Of a stretch of 10,515 nt of DNA, positions 1-6,488 are shown piece after piece. A model generated the notes under the pieces. It did not search any database, was not told where the DNA came from, and saw only the letters and a program-made list of their open reading frames with translations. Position 1 is the first letter of the stretch, and every line of letters starts with the position of its first letter. The DNA comes from UBA4742 sp037138595 (GTDB lineage: Bacteria > Actinomycetota > Acidimicrobiia > Acidimicrobiales > Acidimicrobilacustridaceae). The stretch spans positions 1 through 10,515 of the forward strand of contig JBAXIB010000035.1 in assembly GCA_037138595.1 (NCBI GenBank). Reading direction: 5' to 3'. The position numbers were made by a program, and so were the translations under genes.

Positions 1-48
1 TAGCTGCCACAAGATCTAGCTGCCACAAGATCTAGCTGCCACCAAATC
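1..48. repeat. Tandem 16-bp direct repeats (3 copies, decayed fourth)
   Basis: The unit TAGCTGCCACAAGATC occurs twice without a change (1-16 and 17-32). A third copy at 33-48 has two mismatches, and 49-64 still matches at 11 of 16 positions, so it looks like a decayed fourth copy. Each junction between copies makes an AGATCT palindrome followed by AGCT. A period of 16 is not a multiple of three, which fits non-coding DNA. The array begins at the first base of the window, so more copies may lie to the left. It sits downstream of the minus-strand thiolase gene. Nothing in the sequence tells what it does; a variable-number repeat or a cluster of binding sites are both possible. Confidence 0.9.
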
Positions 49-52
49 AAGC

Positions 53-72
53 AGCCGACAGATCACTCGGCT
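53..72 (-). terminator. Weak hairpin downstream of the thiolase gene
   Basis: AGCCGA (53-58) pairs with TCGGCT (67-72) across an 8-base loop, about 30 bases after the thiolase stop codon. On the minus strand the stem is followed by GCTTGATTTGG, which is only mildly T-rich. The 6-bp stem partly overlaps the decayed fourth repeat. It could end the DUF35-thiolase transcript, but the evidence is thin. Confidence 0.25.
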
Positions 73-102
73 AACGGCCTAAGCAAAGACAATTCACACC
101 CG

Positions 103-1308
103 CTAAACGGCGGCCTTTTCGAGAATGTGCACCCCGCACGCGGAACCTAAACCGATCACATGTGCGAGTCCGACCTTCGCTCCCTCGATTTGGCGGTCCC
201 CAGCTTCACCGCGCAGGTGAGTCGCTACCTCCCAGATATTGGCGATACCGGTAGCCGCAATCGGATGGCCTTTCGATTCAAGTCCACCCGAGACGTTGAC
301 CGGCATGGACCCGGTACGCCAGGTCGCCCCCGACTCGAAGAAGTCAACAGCTCCGCCTTCGGGACACAACATTAAGTTGTCGTAATGGACTAATTCCGCC
401 GTCGCGAAACAGTCATGCAACTCCACGAGGTCAAGGTCAGCTGGACCAATACCGGCCTGCTCGTAGGCTTGAATTGCCGCGTTACGCGTCAACGTATTGA
501 CGTTCGGCAACACTTGACATCCCTCGTCATAGGGATCAGAAGTCAATACTGATGCTGAAATTTTCACCGCTCGTCGTTGCTGTTCGAGCGACAACGTTTT
601 GAGTTTGGCATCAGACACCACAACGGCAGCGGCCGCACCATCGCAGTTCGCTGAACACATCGGTCGCGTATTGGGATACGCGATCATCATGTCGCCCATA
701 ATTTGTTCAAGGCTCATCGCCTTGTTGTAGGCAGCCAAAGGGTTCAGCGTCGAGTGCGAATGGTTCTTTTCAGAGATGCGAGCGAAAAGTTCGAAACTTG
801 TTCCTCCATAGCGATGCCCATATTCCATTCCGACCTGAGCGAATACGCCGGGCATGGTCTCGGTACCGATACGCCCGTCAAGCGCCGCTACCGCACCGAA
901 CCGGCCATGGGGCTCATAGGTATCTCCGGAAGTCTTGCGCGAGCCACCCGAGAGCAACCCCACTCCCGAGAGCTTCTCGACCCCGACCGCCAAGCCCATG
1001 TCACACTCGCCTGCCTTGATCGCCATCACCACGGTGCGCAATGCCGTCGCCCCCGTCGCACAGGCATTTGCCACGTTGTAGACGGGAATACCGGTCTGGC
1101 CGATCTGCTTTTGGAGCTGCTGTCCGATGCCAGCGCCTGCTGCCATGAGATTTCCGGCGGCTAATACGCCGATATCTTTCATCGTCACACCAGCATCGTT
1201 CAACGCGCCCATAGCTGCTTCCGAGGCTAAATCGATCGTGTCTTTGTCGAGGTGTTTTCCAAATTTGGTCATGATGATCCCGAGGATCCAAATGTCATCA
1301 CTAGCCAT
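103..1308 (-). CDS. Thiolase family protein (SCP2/lipid-transfer type acyl-CoA thiolase)
   Basis: A 401-residue thiolase-fold enzyme that probably cleaves or forms a C-C bond in a beta-ketoacyl-CoA in the cytoplasm. The nucleophilic cysteine is visible as C83 in NACATG. The C-terminal half has HDCF (298-301), which in SCP2-type thiolases takes the place of the usual NEAF loop, then GHP with H348 and a second catalytic-type cysteine C391 in SACGV. All expected catalytic residues are thus present, unlike Ltp2-type retro-aldolases, which lack them. The ATG at 1306-1308 is chosen because AAGGAG lies six bases before it; an in-frame ATG 20 codons earlier has no such site and would run deep into the upstream gene. 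The start overlaps the stop of the DUF35 gene by 8 bp, which implies translational coupling. Substrate cannot be told from sequence; a fatty acid, sterol or other acyl-CoA pathway is possible. Confidence 0.9.
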   Translation of the reverse strand: MASDDIWILGIIMTKFGKHLDKDTIDLASEAAMGALNDAGVTMKDIGVLAAGNLMAAGAGIGQQLQKQIGQTGIPVYNVANACATGATALRTVVMAIKAGECDMGLAVGVEKLSGVGLLSGGSRKTSGDTYEPHGRFGAVAALDGRIGTETMPGVFAQVGMEYGHRYGGTSFELFARISEKNHSHSTLNPLAAYNKAMSLEQIMGDMMIAYPNTRPMCSANCDGAAAAVVVSDAKLKTLSLEQQRRAVKISASVLTSDPYDEGCQVLPNVNTLTRNAAIQAYEQAGIGPADLDLVELHDCFATAELVHYDNLMLCPEGGAVDFFESGATWRTGSMPVNVSGGLESKGHPIAATGIANIWEVATHLRGEAGDRQIEGAKVGLAHVIGLGSACGVHILEKAAV

Positions 1309-1714
1309 TTTCTGCTCCTTCGTTTGTCGGCTCGAAGCCGAATCCAATCGCTTCGGTGCCGGCGGCATCGGTGCCGACCAAACAGGTTGCTAATCGAACG
1401 TTCATGCCCAACTCGACGTGTTGCGGGTCGGGTTCGACATTGATCAAATTGGCGCTCACGCTGGTACCCGCGCAATCAACAACAGCGGCCACGAACGGAA
1501 CCGGCACCCCTGGTGCGGCGAACGAGACGATGGTGAAGGCGCGTACCTCACCTTCAGTGGCAAGTACAGCCTTCACAAACGATGTTCCGCCACAGTTGCC
1601 GCACGCATTGCGCCTATCGAAGAAACGCGCACTACAGGTGACACACTCATTGGCTTCCAGATGCGGGTCGTCGCCCAACACCAAATAGTCGACCAATGGA
1701 ATTTGTTCGGCCAC
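1301..1714 (-). CDS. DUF35 zinc-ribbon/OB-fold protein, thiolase partner
   Basis: A small protein of 137 residues. The N-terminal part carries a rubredoxin-like zinc ribbon with two CxxC pairs (CVTC and CGNC, ten residues apart; about residues 24-27 and 38-41). An OB-fold-like beta-rich half follows (about 55-120), with the segment VRAFTIVSF at its start. Proteins of this family sit beside and bind SCP2-type thiolases: known examples are the archaeal thiolase/HMG-CoA synthase/DUF35 complex and the Ltp2-DUF35 aldolase pair in steroid side-chain breakdown. The neighbouring thiolase, overlapping by 8 bp, is therefore the likely partner (inference). The start is a GTG. Of two candidates, the one at 1712-1714 is better because GGAG lies five bases before it, whereas for the GTG at 1718-1720 that GGAG would overlap the start codon. 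The short C-terminal tail NEGAENG is where the overlap falls. Confidence 0.88.
   Translation of the reverse strand: MAEQIPLVDYLVLGDDPHLEANECVTCSARFFDRRNACGNCGGTSFVKAVLATEGEVRAFTIVSFAAPGVPVPFVAAVVDCAGTSVSANLINVEPDPQHVELGMNVRLATCLVGTDAAGTEAIGFGFEPTNEGAENG
1315..1320 (-). promoter_or_regulatory. Ribosome binding site of the thiolase gene
   Basis: The minus strand reads AAGGAG here, six bases before the ATG at 1306-1308 and inside the last codons of the upstream DUF35 gene. It decides the thiolase start. Confidence 0.85.
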
Positions 1715-1792
1715 GACCACTCCCCTCTACCGCTGGCGGCGCCAACGCACGGACGAGCGTAGATGATCACTTCATCGCGGCGCGCAAATACC

Positions 1793-2674
1793 TCAGATGG
1801 TGTCGAGAACACCGCCATCGAACAACGGGACCATGTCGAGTGCCTCCACATCGCTCGCAAGCTCGTCATCGGTTGGCGTTATCCGATTCGCGCCTGCCGC
1901 GGCGATGATCGATGCAAGCAACGTTGCATCGCTCGATGTGTTTAAGAAGAGTTGGGGGCGACTCAACACATAGCCGACGGCTCGGTCAAGGGCAGGTCCA
2001 GTTGCGAGCGGTTGGTACCAAGCAAACTTTCGTTCGGGCGCGTCATCAAGCCACCTGCGGCGAGCCACAGACTTGATTGTCTGCATGGCGACGCCACGTT
2101 CGGCACAGCGATCCGCGAGTTCGTCGAATGCCACGCGATAGTCATCGTCGCGCGTCATCAAATAGTTGTAGGGCAACAACACCGAGTCGAAGTCGAATCG
2201 ATCGAGGCTCGAGAGATGTTGTCGAGCACTTCTGGTTCCATGTCCGGTCACCCCAATGAACCGGACGAGACCTTCCTTTCTCGCCGCAACCATCGCCTCA
2301 ACTGCACCGTCCGGGCCGTGGGCTTGTTCCCAGTCGTCAGGCTCAATCAGTTGGTGCAATTGGATCAAGTCGACGCTGTCGACACCCAATCGAATGAGCG
2401 ACGCTTCTAGCGATCGACGAGCGCCACTGCCACTGCGCTCTGCCGTCTTGGTTGCTAAGAAAAACTCCGACCGATAGTGCGCCAAAAACGGTCGAAGGCG
2501 AGATTCGGATTCGCCGTATCCTGCGGCCGTATCAATGTGATTGATTCCCGCGGTTCGAACCGTCTCCAGCAACTGATCAGCCCGAGCTTGGTTCATCCCG
2601 CCCAGCCCCGCCGCGCCGAAAATAAGTCGACTGCTCTGGTGTCCTGTGCGACCGAACGGTGCGGTTTCAATCAT
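1793..2674 (-). CDS. Aldo/keto reductase
   Basis: A 293-residue cytoplasmic NAD(P)H-dependent oxidoreductase with a (beta/alpha)8 barrel, reducing an aldehyde or ketone. The full catalytic tetrad is visible: D48 in HIDTAAGYG, Y53 five residues on, K76 in LATKTAE and H107 in IQLHQ. The N-terminus has the family's typical FGRTG and FGAAGLGG stretches, and length is normal. The C-terminal third (from about residue 200, SVARRRW onward) is more divergent and should set substrate and cofactor choice; I cannot name the substrate. No convincing ribosome binding site precedes the ATG at 2672-2674, so it may be leaderless. Its stop is 78 bp before the DUF35 start, so it may be transcribed with that pair, but the gap is large enough for a separate promoter. 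A 14-bp palindrome lies 20 bp upstream of the start. Confidence 0.9.
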   Translation of the reverse strand: MIETAPFGRTGHQSSRLIFGAAGLGGMNQARADQLLETVRTAGINHIDTAAGYGESESRLRPFLAHYRSEFFLATKTAERSGSGARRSLEASLIRLGVDSVDLIQLHQLIEPDDWEQAHGPDGAVEAMVAARKEGLVRFIGVTGHGTRSARQHLSSLDRFDFDSVLLPYNYLMTRDDDYRVAFDELADRCAERGVAMQTIKSVARRRWLDDAPERKFAWYQPLATGPALDRAVGYVLSRPQLFLNTSSDATLLASIIAAAGANRITPTDDELASDVEALDMVPLFDGGVLDTI

Positions 2675-2694
2675 GGGCTGACCGTATCGCAGCC

Positions 2695-2708
2695 ATGAGC
2701 ATGCTCAT
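2695..2708. promoter_or_regulatory. Perfect 14-bp palindrome upstream of the aldo/keto reductase
   Basis: ATGAGCATGCTCAT is a perfect inverted repeat centred about 27 bp before the aldo/keto reductase start, with no spacer between the halves. Its size and place fit an operator for a dimeric repressor acting on that gene. It stands alone in the window and no regulator gene is adjacent, so the role is inferred from symmetry and position only. Confidence 0.4.
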
Positions 2709-2765
2709 ATCGCTCGTGGATGCCAGGCAGTTACCTCAAAACCATGGCTACGAAACTCAACACGA

Positions 2766-2799
2766 CATCGACCCCGGAACCGAAGCTCCGGGGTCGATG
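2766..2799 (-). terminator. Strong rho-independent-type terminator of the exported-protein gene
   Basis: A perfect 13-bp stem, CATCGACCCCGGA (2766-2778) with TCCGGGGTCGATG (2787-2799), closes an 8-base loop. It begins 22 bp past the stop of the minus-strand exported protein. Beyond it the minus strand reads TCGTGTTGAGTTTCG, which is T-rich without a pure T run. It should isolate the exported-protein gene from the aldo/keto reductase. Confidence 0.75.
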
Positions 2800-2821
2800 A
2801 ATACGCAGAGTGAATTGACAA

Positions 2822-3670
2822 TTAACCGGTGAAGGTTGGTGCCGTTGCAGTCGCCGCGGCCGCCTCGGCAGTGGCAGTGGTCGTCGTGACCGCCGCAGTC
2901 GTAGTAGTCGTCACCTCGGGTACCGGGATGTTGCCAACCAAATAGACCAACGAACCGGTGCAATTGATTGGATCCACAGCTACAGGGTCCACGATCGGTG
3001 TTCCATCGACGGAGATGTCCATCGTTGCGGGACCAGGTACTCCTGAACTATTTGAGCTGGTCTCGCCAAATGACAGGTCATAATTGAACCAGTCGCTGAC
3101 AGTAAATGATGCGGGAGGTTCATTCGCCGCGTGCACCGCCTGCACCCAGACCCCGCCGGAGCACTCACCACCTGCCTCCCCTCTGTTGAGATCAACGGCC
3201 ACAATCGACGGGGTATCAGCGCCCGGAGCTTGCGTAAATACGAACGCCATGAAAGTAGAGGTCAGCGGCACAACTTGGTGAATGATGGGCGATACGGCAT
3301 TCGTACAGTCAACGCCGTCAGGGAAGTAACCACCGAACACATCGACGGTTAATTCGGTCGCACCGTTGAAATCGCGGAGCGTTGAATTACCAAATTCCGG
3401 AGCGAAAGTTTCGCTGTTTCCGATGTCGGCAGTCGCACAAACGCTGACCGCGTTACCGCCGTCATACTGGCTTGTTTGCCCATCAAGATTTAGTCCATGG
3501 ACGAAATTCACGTAAGAGTTAGAACTGTCAAAATGGAAGGGAACGTCAAACGAATCCAGGATCGCCACCGCAGGGGTTGACGGCGCTGCGGCCCCAACTG
3601 GATTGATCGCCGCGACCGAAATCGCCGTCAAGAGCGCAACCGCTCCGACGCAAGCGAATATACGTTTCAT
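2822..3670 (-). CDS. Exported protein of unknown function with Thr/Ala-rich C-terminus
   Basis: I do not recognise this 282-residue protein. It starts with a clear Sec signal peptide: MKR, a hydrophobic run (about 5-22) and a likely cleavage site near AAA at 27-29. The mature part, about 30-250, is acidic, rich in Asn, Ser, Gly and aromatic residues, and looks mainly beta. It holds four cysteines (78, 122, 170, 237), enough for two disulfides. The last 30 residues (from PEVTTTTT on) are almost all Thr and Ala and look like an unstructured linker. No membrane anchor or sorting motif follows; the protein ends TFTG. The ATG has GGAG nine bases upstream. The gene has its own terminator and a 94-bp gap on its 5' side, so it is probably transcribed alone. 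An extracellular or cell-surface protein is likely; no enzyme motif is visible. Confidence 0.78.
   Translation of the reverse strand: MKRIFACVGAVALLTAISVAAINPVGAAAPSTPAVAILDSFDVPFHFDSSNSYVNFVHGLNLDGQTSQYDGGNAVSVCATADIGNSETFAPEFGNSTLRDFNGATELTVDVFGGYFPDGVDCTNAVSPIIHQVVPLTSTFMAFVFTQAPGADTPSIVAVDLNRGEAGGECSGGVWVQAVHAANEPPASFTVSDWFNYDLSFGETSSNSSGVPGPATMDISVDGTPIVDPVAVDPINCTGSLVYLVGNIPVPEVTTTTTAAVTTTTATAEAAAATATAPTFTG
2837..2917. repeat. Low-complexity tract coding the Thr/Ala tail
   Basis: This stretch is made of near-repeating triplets (GTCGTN and GCCGCN types on the plus strand) that code the Thr/Ala tail of the exported protein. Such DNA is prone to replication slippage, so tail length may vary between strains. 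Confidence 0.6.
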
Positions 3671-3679
3671 TAATTTTTT

Positions 3680-3683
3680 CTCC
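3680..3683 (-). promoter_or_regulatory. Ribosome binding site of the exported protein
   Basis: The minus strand reads GGAG followed by the A/T-rich spacer AAAAAATTA and then ATG, a spacing of nine. It supports the start at 3670. Confidence 0.65.
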
Positions 3684-3742
3684 GGTTCAAGAGTGGTCGT
3701 TTGAAAATCCGCAGTCGCGAGTTTCGACCCTTACTCACGTTA

Positions 3743-3755
3743 GGCGAAATTCGCC
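3743..3755. other. Short inverted repeat after the acyl-CoA dehydrogenase gene
   Basis: GGCGAAATTCGCC is an inverted repeat lying 9 bp beyond the acyl-CoA dehydrogenase stop and about 75 bp before the exported-protein start. A stem of four to five pairs with no following T run makes a poor terminator. It could equally be a regulator site in the promoter region of the exported protein. Confidence 0.3.
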
Positions 3756-3764
3756 GGCTTGTCG

Positions 3765-4997
3765 TTACTCGACCCGCAGCCCCGTAATGGCTCGGCTAAT
3801 CACGAGCTGCTGGATCTGCTCGGTTCCTTCAAAGATGTCAAATATTTTGGCATCTCGGTGCCAGCGCTCAACGGGGTACTCGCGCACATAGCCGTAACCG
3901 CCCAAAATCTGGATCGCCCGTTCGGTCACCCAGACTGCGGTGCGACCAGCCTTCAGCTTACACATCGAACCTTCCGCGTTCTGAAAGCTCCCATTTTTCG
4001 CCAGCCATGCTGCTTTCCAAACCAACAATCGAGCCGCTTCCACTTCAGTGGCCATGTCCGCCAACATGAATCCGATGCCCTGGTGCATCGCGATTGGTTT
4101 CCCGAACGCGACTCGTTCGGTCGCATACTGCAATGCATATTCATATGCCGCCCGAGCCACGCCCACTGCTTGCGCGGCAACCGACGGTCGGGTCGCTTCA
4201 AACGTTGCCATCGCCGGTTGCTTGCCGCCGGTGTGGGCGACCGGATTCTTTAGTGCTTCGCGAGCACGAGCCAATTTTTCGTCAAGTTTGTCTTTGCCAC
4301 CCAATAGGCACATTCCCGGCACCCGCACATCTTCAAGAACCACCTCCGCGGTGTGTGACGCCTTAATGCCCATCTTCTTGTATTTCTGGCCCTGCGAAAG
4401 TCCCGGTGTATTGGGCGGAATGATGAAGCTCGCTTGACCACGCCCACGGAGTTCGGGATCAACCGTCGCGACCACCACATGGATATCGGCGATGCCACCA
4501 TTAGTGATCCATGCCTTGGTGCCGTTCAGTACCCACTCGTCTTTGGCCTCGTCATAGACCGCCTTCGTACGAAGCGCGGATACGTCCGAGCCAGCATCGG
4601 GTTCGCTTACACAAAACGCGCCGAGCTTCACATCATCGGGAGTGCCGTAACACTGCGGCACCCACTCCATGACCTGCTCAGGTGTGCCGTTGCCCATGAT
4701 TCCTGCGGCCGCCAATCCGCTACCCATGATGGCTAACCCGATACCAGCGTCACCCCAAAACAATTCCTCGATCGCTACCACCATCGTCAGACCAGTGGGA
4801 TCGTTCATCATCGCATCAGCCATGAAGTCCAGGCTGTACAACCCAATCTTGGCTGCCTCCTGCACAATCGGCCACGGGAACTCTTCGCGTTCATCCCATT
4901 CTTCGGCGGCCGGTCGGATCGTGTCCACAGCGAAATCGTGGATCCACTTTTGTAACGTGATCTGATCCTCATTGAGCTGAAATGAGACATCTGGCAT
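3765..4997 (-). CDS. Acyl-CoA dehydrogenase
   Basis: A 410-residue FAD enzyme that makes the alpha,beta-double bond in an acyl-CoA, passing electrons to electron-transfer flavoprotein. The N-terminal helical domain spans about 1-120. The first family signature is FCVSEPDAGSDVS (128-140), the middle beta domain runs to about 230, and the C-terminal helical domain carries ILGGYGYVREYPVER (364-378). The catalytic base is E390 in FEGTEQIQ, the position used by medium- and short-chain enzymes. Between the beta domain and the C-terminal domain there is an extra charged stretch, about 234-268 (KDKLDEKLARAREALK and on), absent from the compact classical enzymes. The ATG at 4995-4997 has AGGAG 11 bases upstream, a long spacing. 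The gene stands alone with 147 bp in front of it. Chain-length preference cannot be read from sequence. Confidence 0.95.
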   Translation of the reverse strand: MPDVSFQLNEDQITLQKWIHDFAVDTIRPAAEEWDEREEFPWPIVQEAAKIGLYSLDFMADAMMNDPTGLTMVVAIEELFWGDAGIGLAIMGSGLAAAGIMGNGTPEQVMEWVPQCYGTPDDVKLGAFCVSEPDAGSDVSALRTKAVYDEAKDEWVLNGTKAWITNGGIADIHVVVATVDPELRGRGQASFIIPPNTPGLSQGQKYKKMGIKASHTAEVVLEDVRVPGMCLLGGKDKLDEKLARAREALKNPVAHTGGKQPAMATFEATRPSVAAQAVGVARAAYEYALQYATERVAFGKPIAMHQGIGFMLADMATEVEAARLLVWKAAWLAKNGSFQNAEGSMCKLKAGRTAVWVTERAIQILGGYGYVREYPVERWHRDAKIFDIFEGTEQIQQLVISRAITGLRVE

Positions 4998-5001
4998 GAG
5001 G

Positions 5002-5012
5002 GGAGTTACTCC
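5002..5012 (-). promoter_or_regulatory. Ribosome binding site inside a small inverted repeat
   Basis: GGAGTTACTCC is an inverted repeat that contains most of the only Shine-Dalgarno-like sequence (AGGAG on the minus strand, 5009-5013) of the acyl-CoA dehydrogenase. In RNA it could fold into a four-pair stem with a UAA loop and partly hide the site. The stem is short, so the effect may be nil. Confidence 0.3.
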
Positions 5013-5029
5013 TAGTTCGAGACGTGTGA

Positions 5030-5087
5030 AACGTTGACGTTACCAATGGGTCGTTTCGACGGTAGCCCCGAGTGTCAATTGGTGACA
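5030..5087. promoter_or_regulatory. Two inverted repeats upstream of the acyl-CoA dehydrogenase (candidate operators/promoter)
   Basis: AACGT-TG-ACGTT (5030-5041) and TGTCA-ATTGG-TGACA (5073-5087) are both perfect inverted repeats in the 147-bp gap before the acyl-CoA dehydrogenase. The second contains TTGACA on the minus strand, a good -35 element, but no clear -10 follows at 16-18 bp. Fatty-acid degradation genes in actinobacteria are often run by TetR-type repressors that bind such sites, so a repressor operator is plausible, not shown. Confidence 0.35.
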
Positions 5088-5144
5088 ATCTCTGCGATTT
5101 CGCGACAACCCGCTTCAAGTTTGCTTCTCGGATTTCGCCCGCGC

Positions 5145-6452
5145 TTACCCGCTTACCAGCGCATCAGTTTCGGTAGGCATTGCTTGTGGAAGTAGCGCGA
5201 TGGCTAAGGCGACGACGAGCGCTCCAACCACGTAAGGGGCGCCCGGACGAACGCGTTCATAGAGCGCCCCGGCCATGATTGGCCCGATGACTCGGGCAAG
5301 GCCGCCGGCCGACTGTTGCCAGCCCAACCATTGGCCACGCTGTGGTCCAGCGCGGCCGGCGACGGCAGAAGACAGCGTCGGTGTAATCAATCCTTGACCG
5401 AAAACCAACAAAGCCAAGGCCGGTACCAGTGTGACCCAATTGAAACTTACGGCTAACAACACCAACCCAACCGCGTTGCACCCGAGTCCAATTCGCAATG
5501 TGGTCGCTTCGCCAACGCGGTCATTGACTGGACCGATCAATGACACCTGCACCACCACTAAAGCCAATCCAATTGCGGTGAACACCGCTCCGGTTCCCGA
5601 CAGTTTCAACCCAAACCGATCGCTCGTCAGCAACGCAAACGTCGCCTCGAAACCGCTAAAGGCGATCATTCCGACAAACGACACCGTGATCAGTCGCATG
5701 ATCGCAGCACGATTGTGCGAACGCTCATTGCCAACCGCCGCGTCGCCATCGGACCGGTCAAGGATCAGCTCTGGTTGTGGTCCATCAAGTGTTCCCGCTC
5801 GCTCCATCTCGGCTTCGAATTGAGCTTCGCCGGCTAGTGACTTTTCCGTTGAAGTCGCGCTCGGAATACCCATCGGAGGTGCTGTTTCCGGCAAGCGCCA
5901 AATCGCCACAACCGCGTTTGCCGCCGAGATCAATGCGGCAATAAAAAACGGAACCCGCGCACCCCACAACGCACCGATTGCCCCAATGGCTGGGCCAGCA
6001 ACAAAACCAACGCCAAAAGCGGCACCGAGCAATCCCATCAAGCGCGCCCGATCGCGTGGTTGGGCGATGTCGGCAACTGACGCTTGTGCCACTGAAACGC
6101 TAGCCCCCGAAGCGCCGTCGATCATTCGACCCAAAAAAAGCAACGGGATGGCACCGGCAAGCCCGGTAAACAGGCTCCCAACTGCAGTACCGAACAGCGA
6201 CAGGATTAATACAGGTTTGCGGCCAATGCGGTCAGACAATCGACCCCACAAAGGGGCACATGCCATCTGGGCCAGCGAGAAACTCGCCACAATCAAACCA
6301 ATAGTCAGCGGTGACGCACCGAATTGCTTGGCGTACAACGGCAAGATGGGGAGCACGATTCCGAACCCAATGAGGTCAATCGCGACCGTCGTCCAGATGG
6401 TGCCGAATCCTTGTGGAAGTGGCTCTCGCTCACGCGATGACGATCGGGGCAC
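5145..6452 (-). CDS. MFS transporter, DHA1 (TetA/multidrug-like) family
   Basis: A 435-residue inner-membrane protein with about twelve hydrophobic segments in two groups of six. The first segment has the DHA1-type acidic residue in AIDLIGFGIVLP (D25 in TetA-like context). Loop 2-3 carries motif A, GRLSDRIGRKP (70-80), and segment 5 has a motif-C-like GFVAGPAIGA (149-158), typical of proton antiporters. The N-half ends with RLPETAPP (186-193), as in TetA. A hydrophilic central loop of about 65 residues, rich in Glu and Asp, follows (about 190-252). A proton-driven exporter of drugs or metabolites is likely; the substrate is unknown. The start is a GTG at 6450-6452 with no clear ribosome binding site. 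It lies 36 bp after the cysS stop and in the same reading frame, so expression probably depends on the cysS transcript. Confidence 0.88.
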   Translation of the reverse strand: MPRSSSREREPLPQGFGTIWTTVAIDLIGFGIVLPILPLYAKQFGASPLTIGLIVASFSLAQMACAPLWGRLSDRIGRKPVLILSLFGTAVGSLFTGLAGAIPLLFLGRMIDGASGASVSVAQASVADIAQPRDRARLMGLLGAAFGVGFVAGPAIGAIGALWGARVPFFIAALISAANAVVAIWRLPETAPPMGIPSATSTEKSLAGEAQFEAEMERAGTLDGPQPELILDRSDGDAAVGNERSHNRAAIMRLITVSFVGMIAFSGFEATFALLTSDRFGLKLSGTGAVFTAIGLALVVVQVSLIGPVNDRVGEATTLRIGLGCNAVGLVLLAVSFNWVTLVPALALLVFGQGLITPTLSSAVAGRAGPQRGQWLGWQQSAGGLARVIGPIMAGALYERVRPGAPYVVGALVVALAIALLPQAMPTETDALVSG

Positions 6453-6488
6453 CGACCAAGCGAACGCGCTTTGTGCGCTCAGGTCAAA

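Noticed and set aside
1..64. CRISPR array
   Set aside because: The repeats are only 16 bp and directly adjoin each other without spacers, and no cas gene is present.
103..1308. Ltp2-type aldolase lacking thiolase activity
   Set aside because: The nucleophilic cysteine in NACATG, the GHP histidine and the C-terminal SACG cysteine are all present, so a true thiolase is favoured.
1952..2410. Open frame of 152 codons on the plus strand opposite the aldo/keto reductase
   Set aside because: It lies wholly inside the aldo/keto reductase gene, whose frame shows the full catalytic tetrad. The plus-strand translation has no recognisable domain or ribosome binding site.
2757..2963. Frameshifted continuation of the exported protein (68 codons in another minus-strand frame)
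   Set aside because: The translation is His/Asp/Gly/Cys-rich without a membrane anchor and runs through the terminator hairpin; the main frame ends cleanly before it.
3686..3705. TTCAA-N10-TTGAA inverted repeat ahead of the exported protein as an operator
   Set aside because: Five-base half-sites ten bases apart in A/T-rich DNA are expected by chance; no supporting promoter elements were seen.
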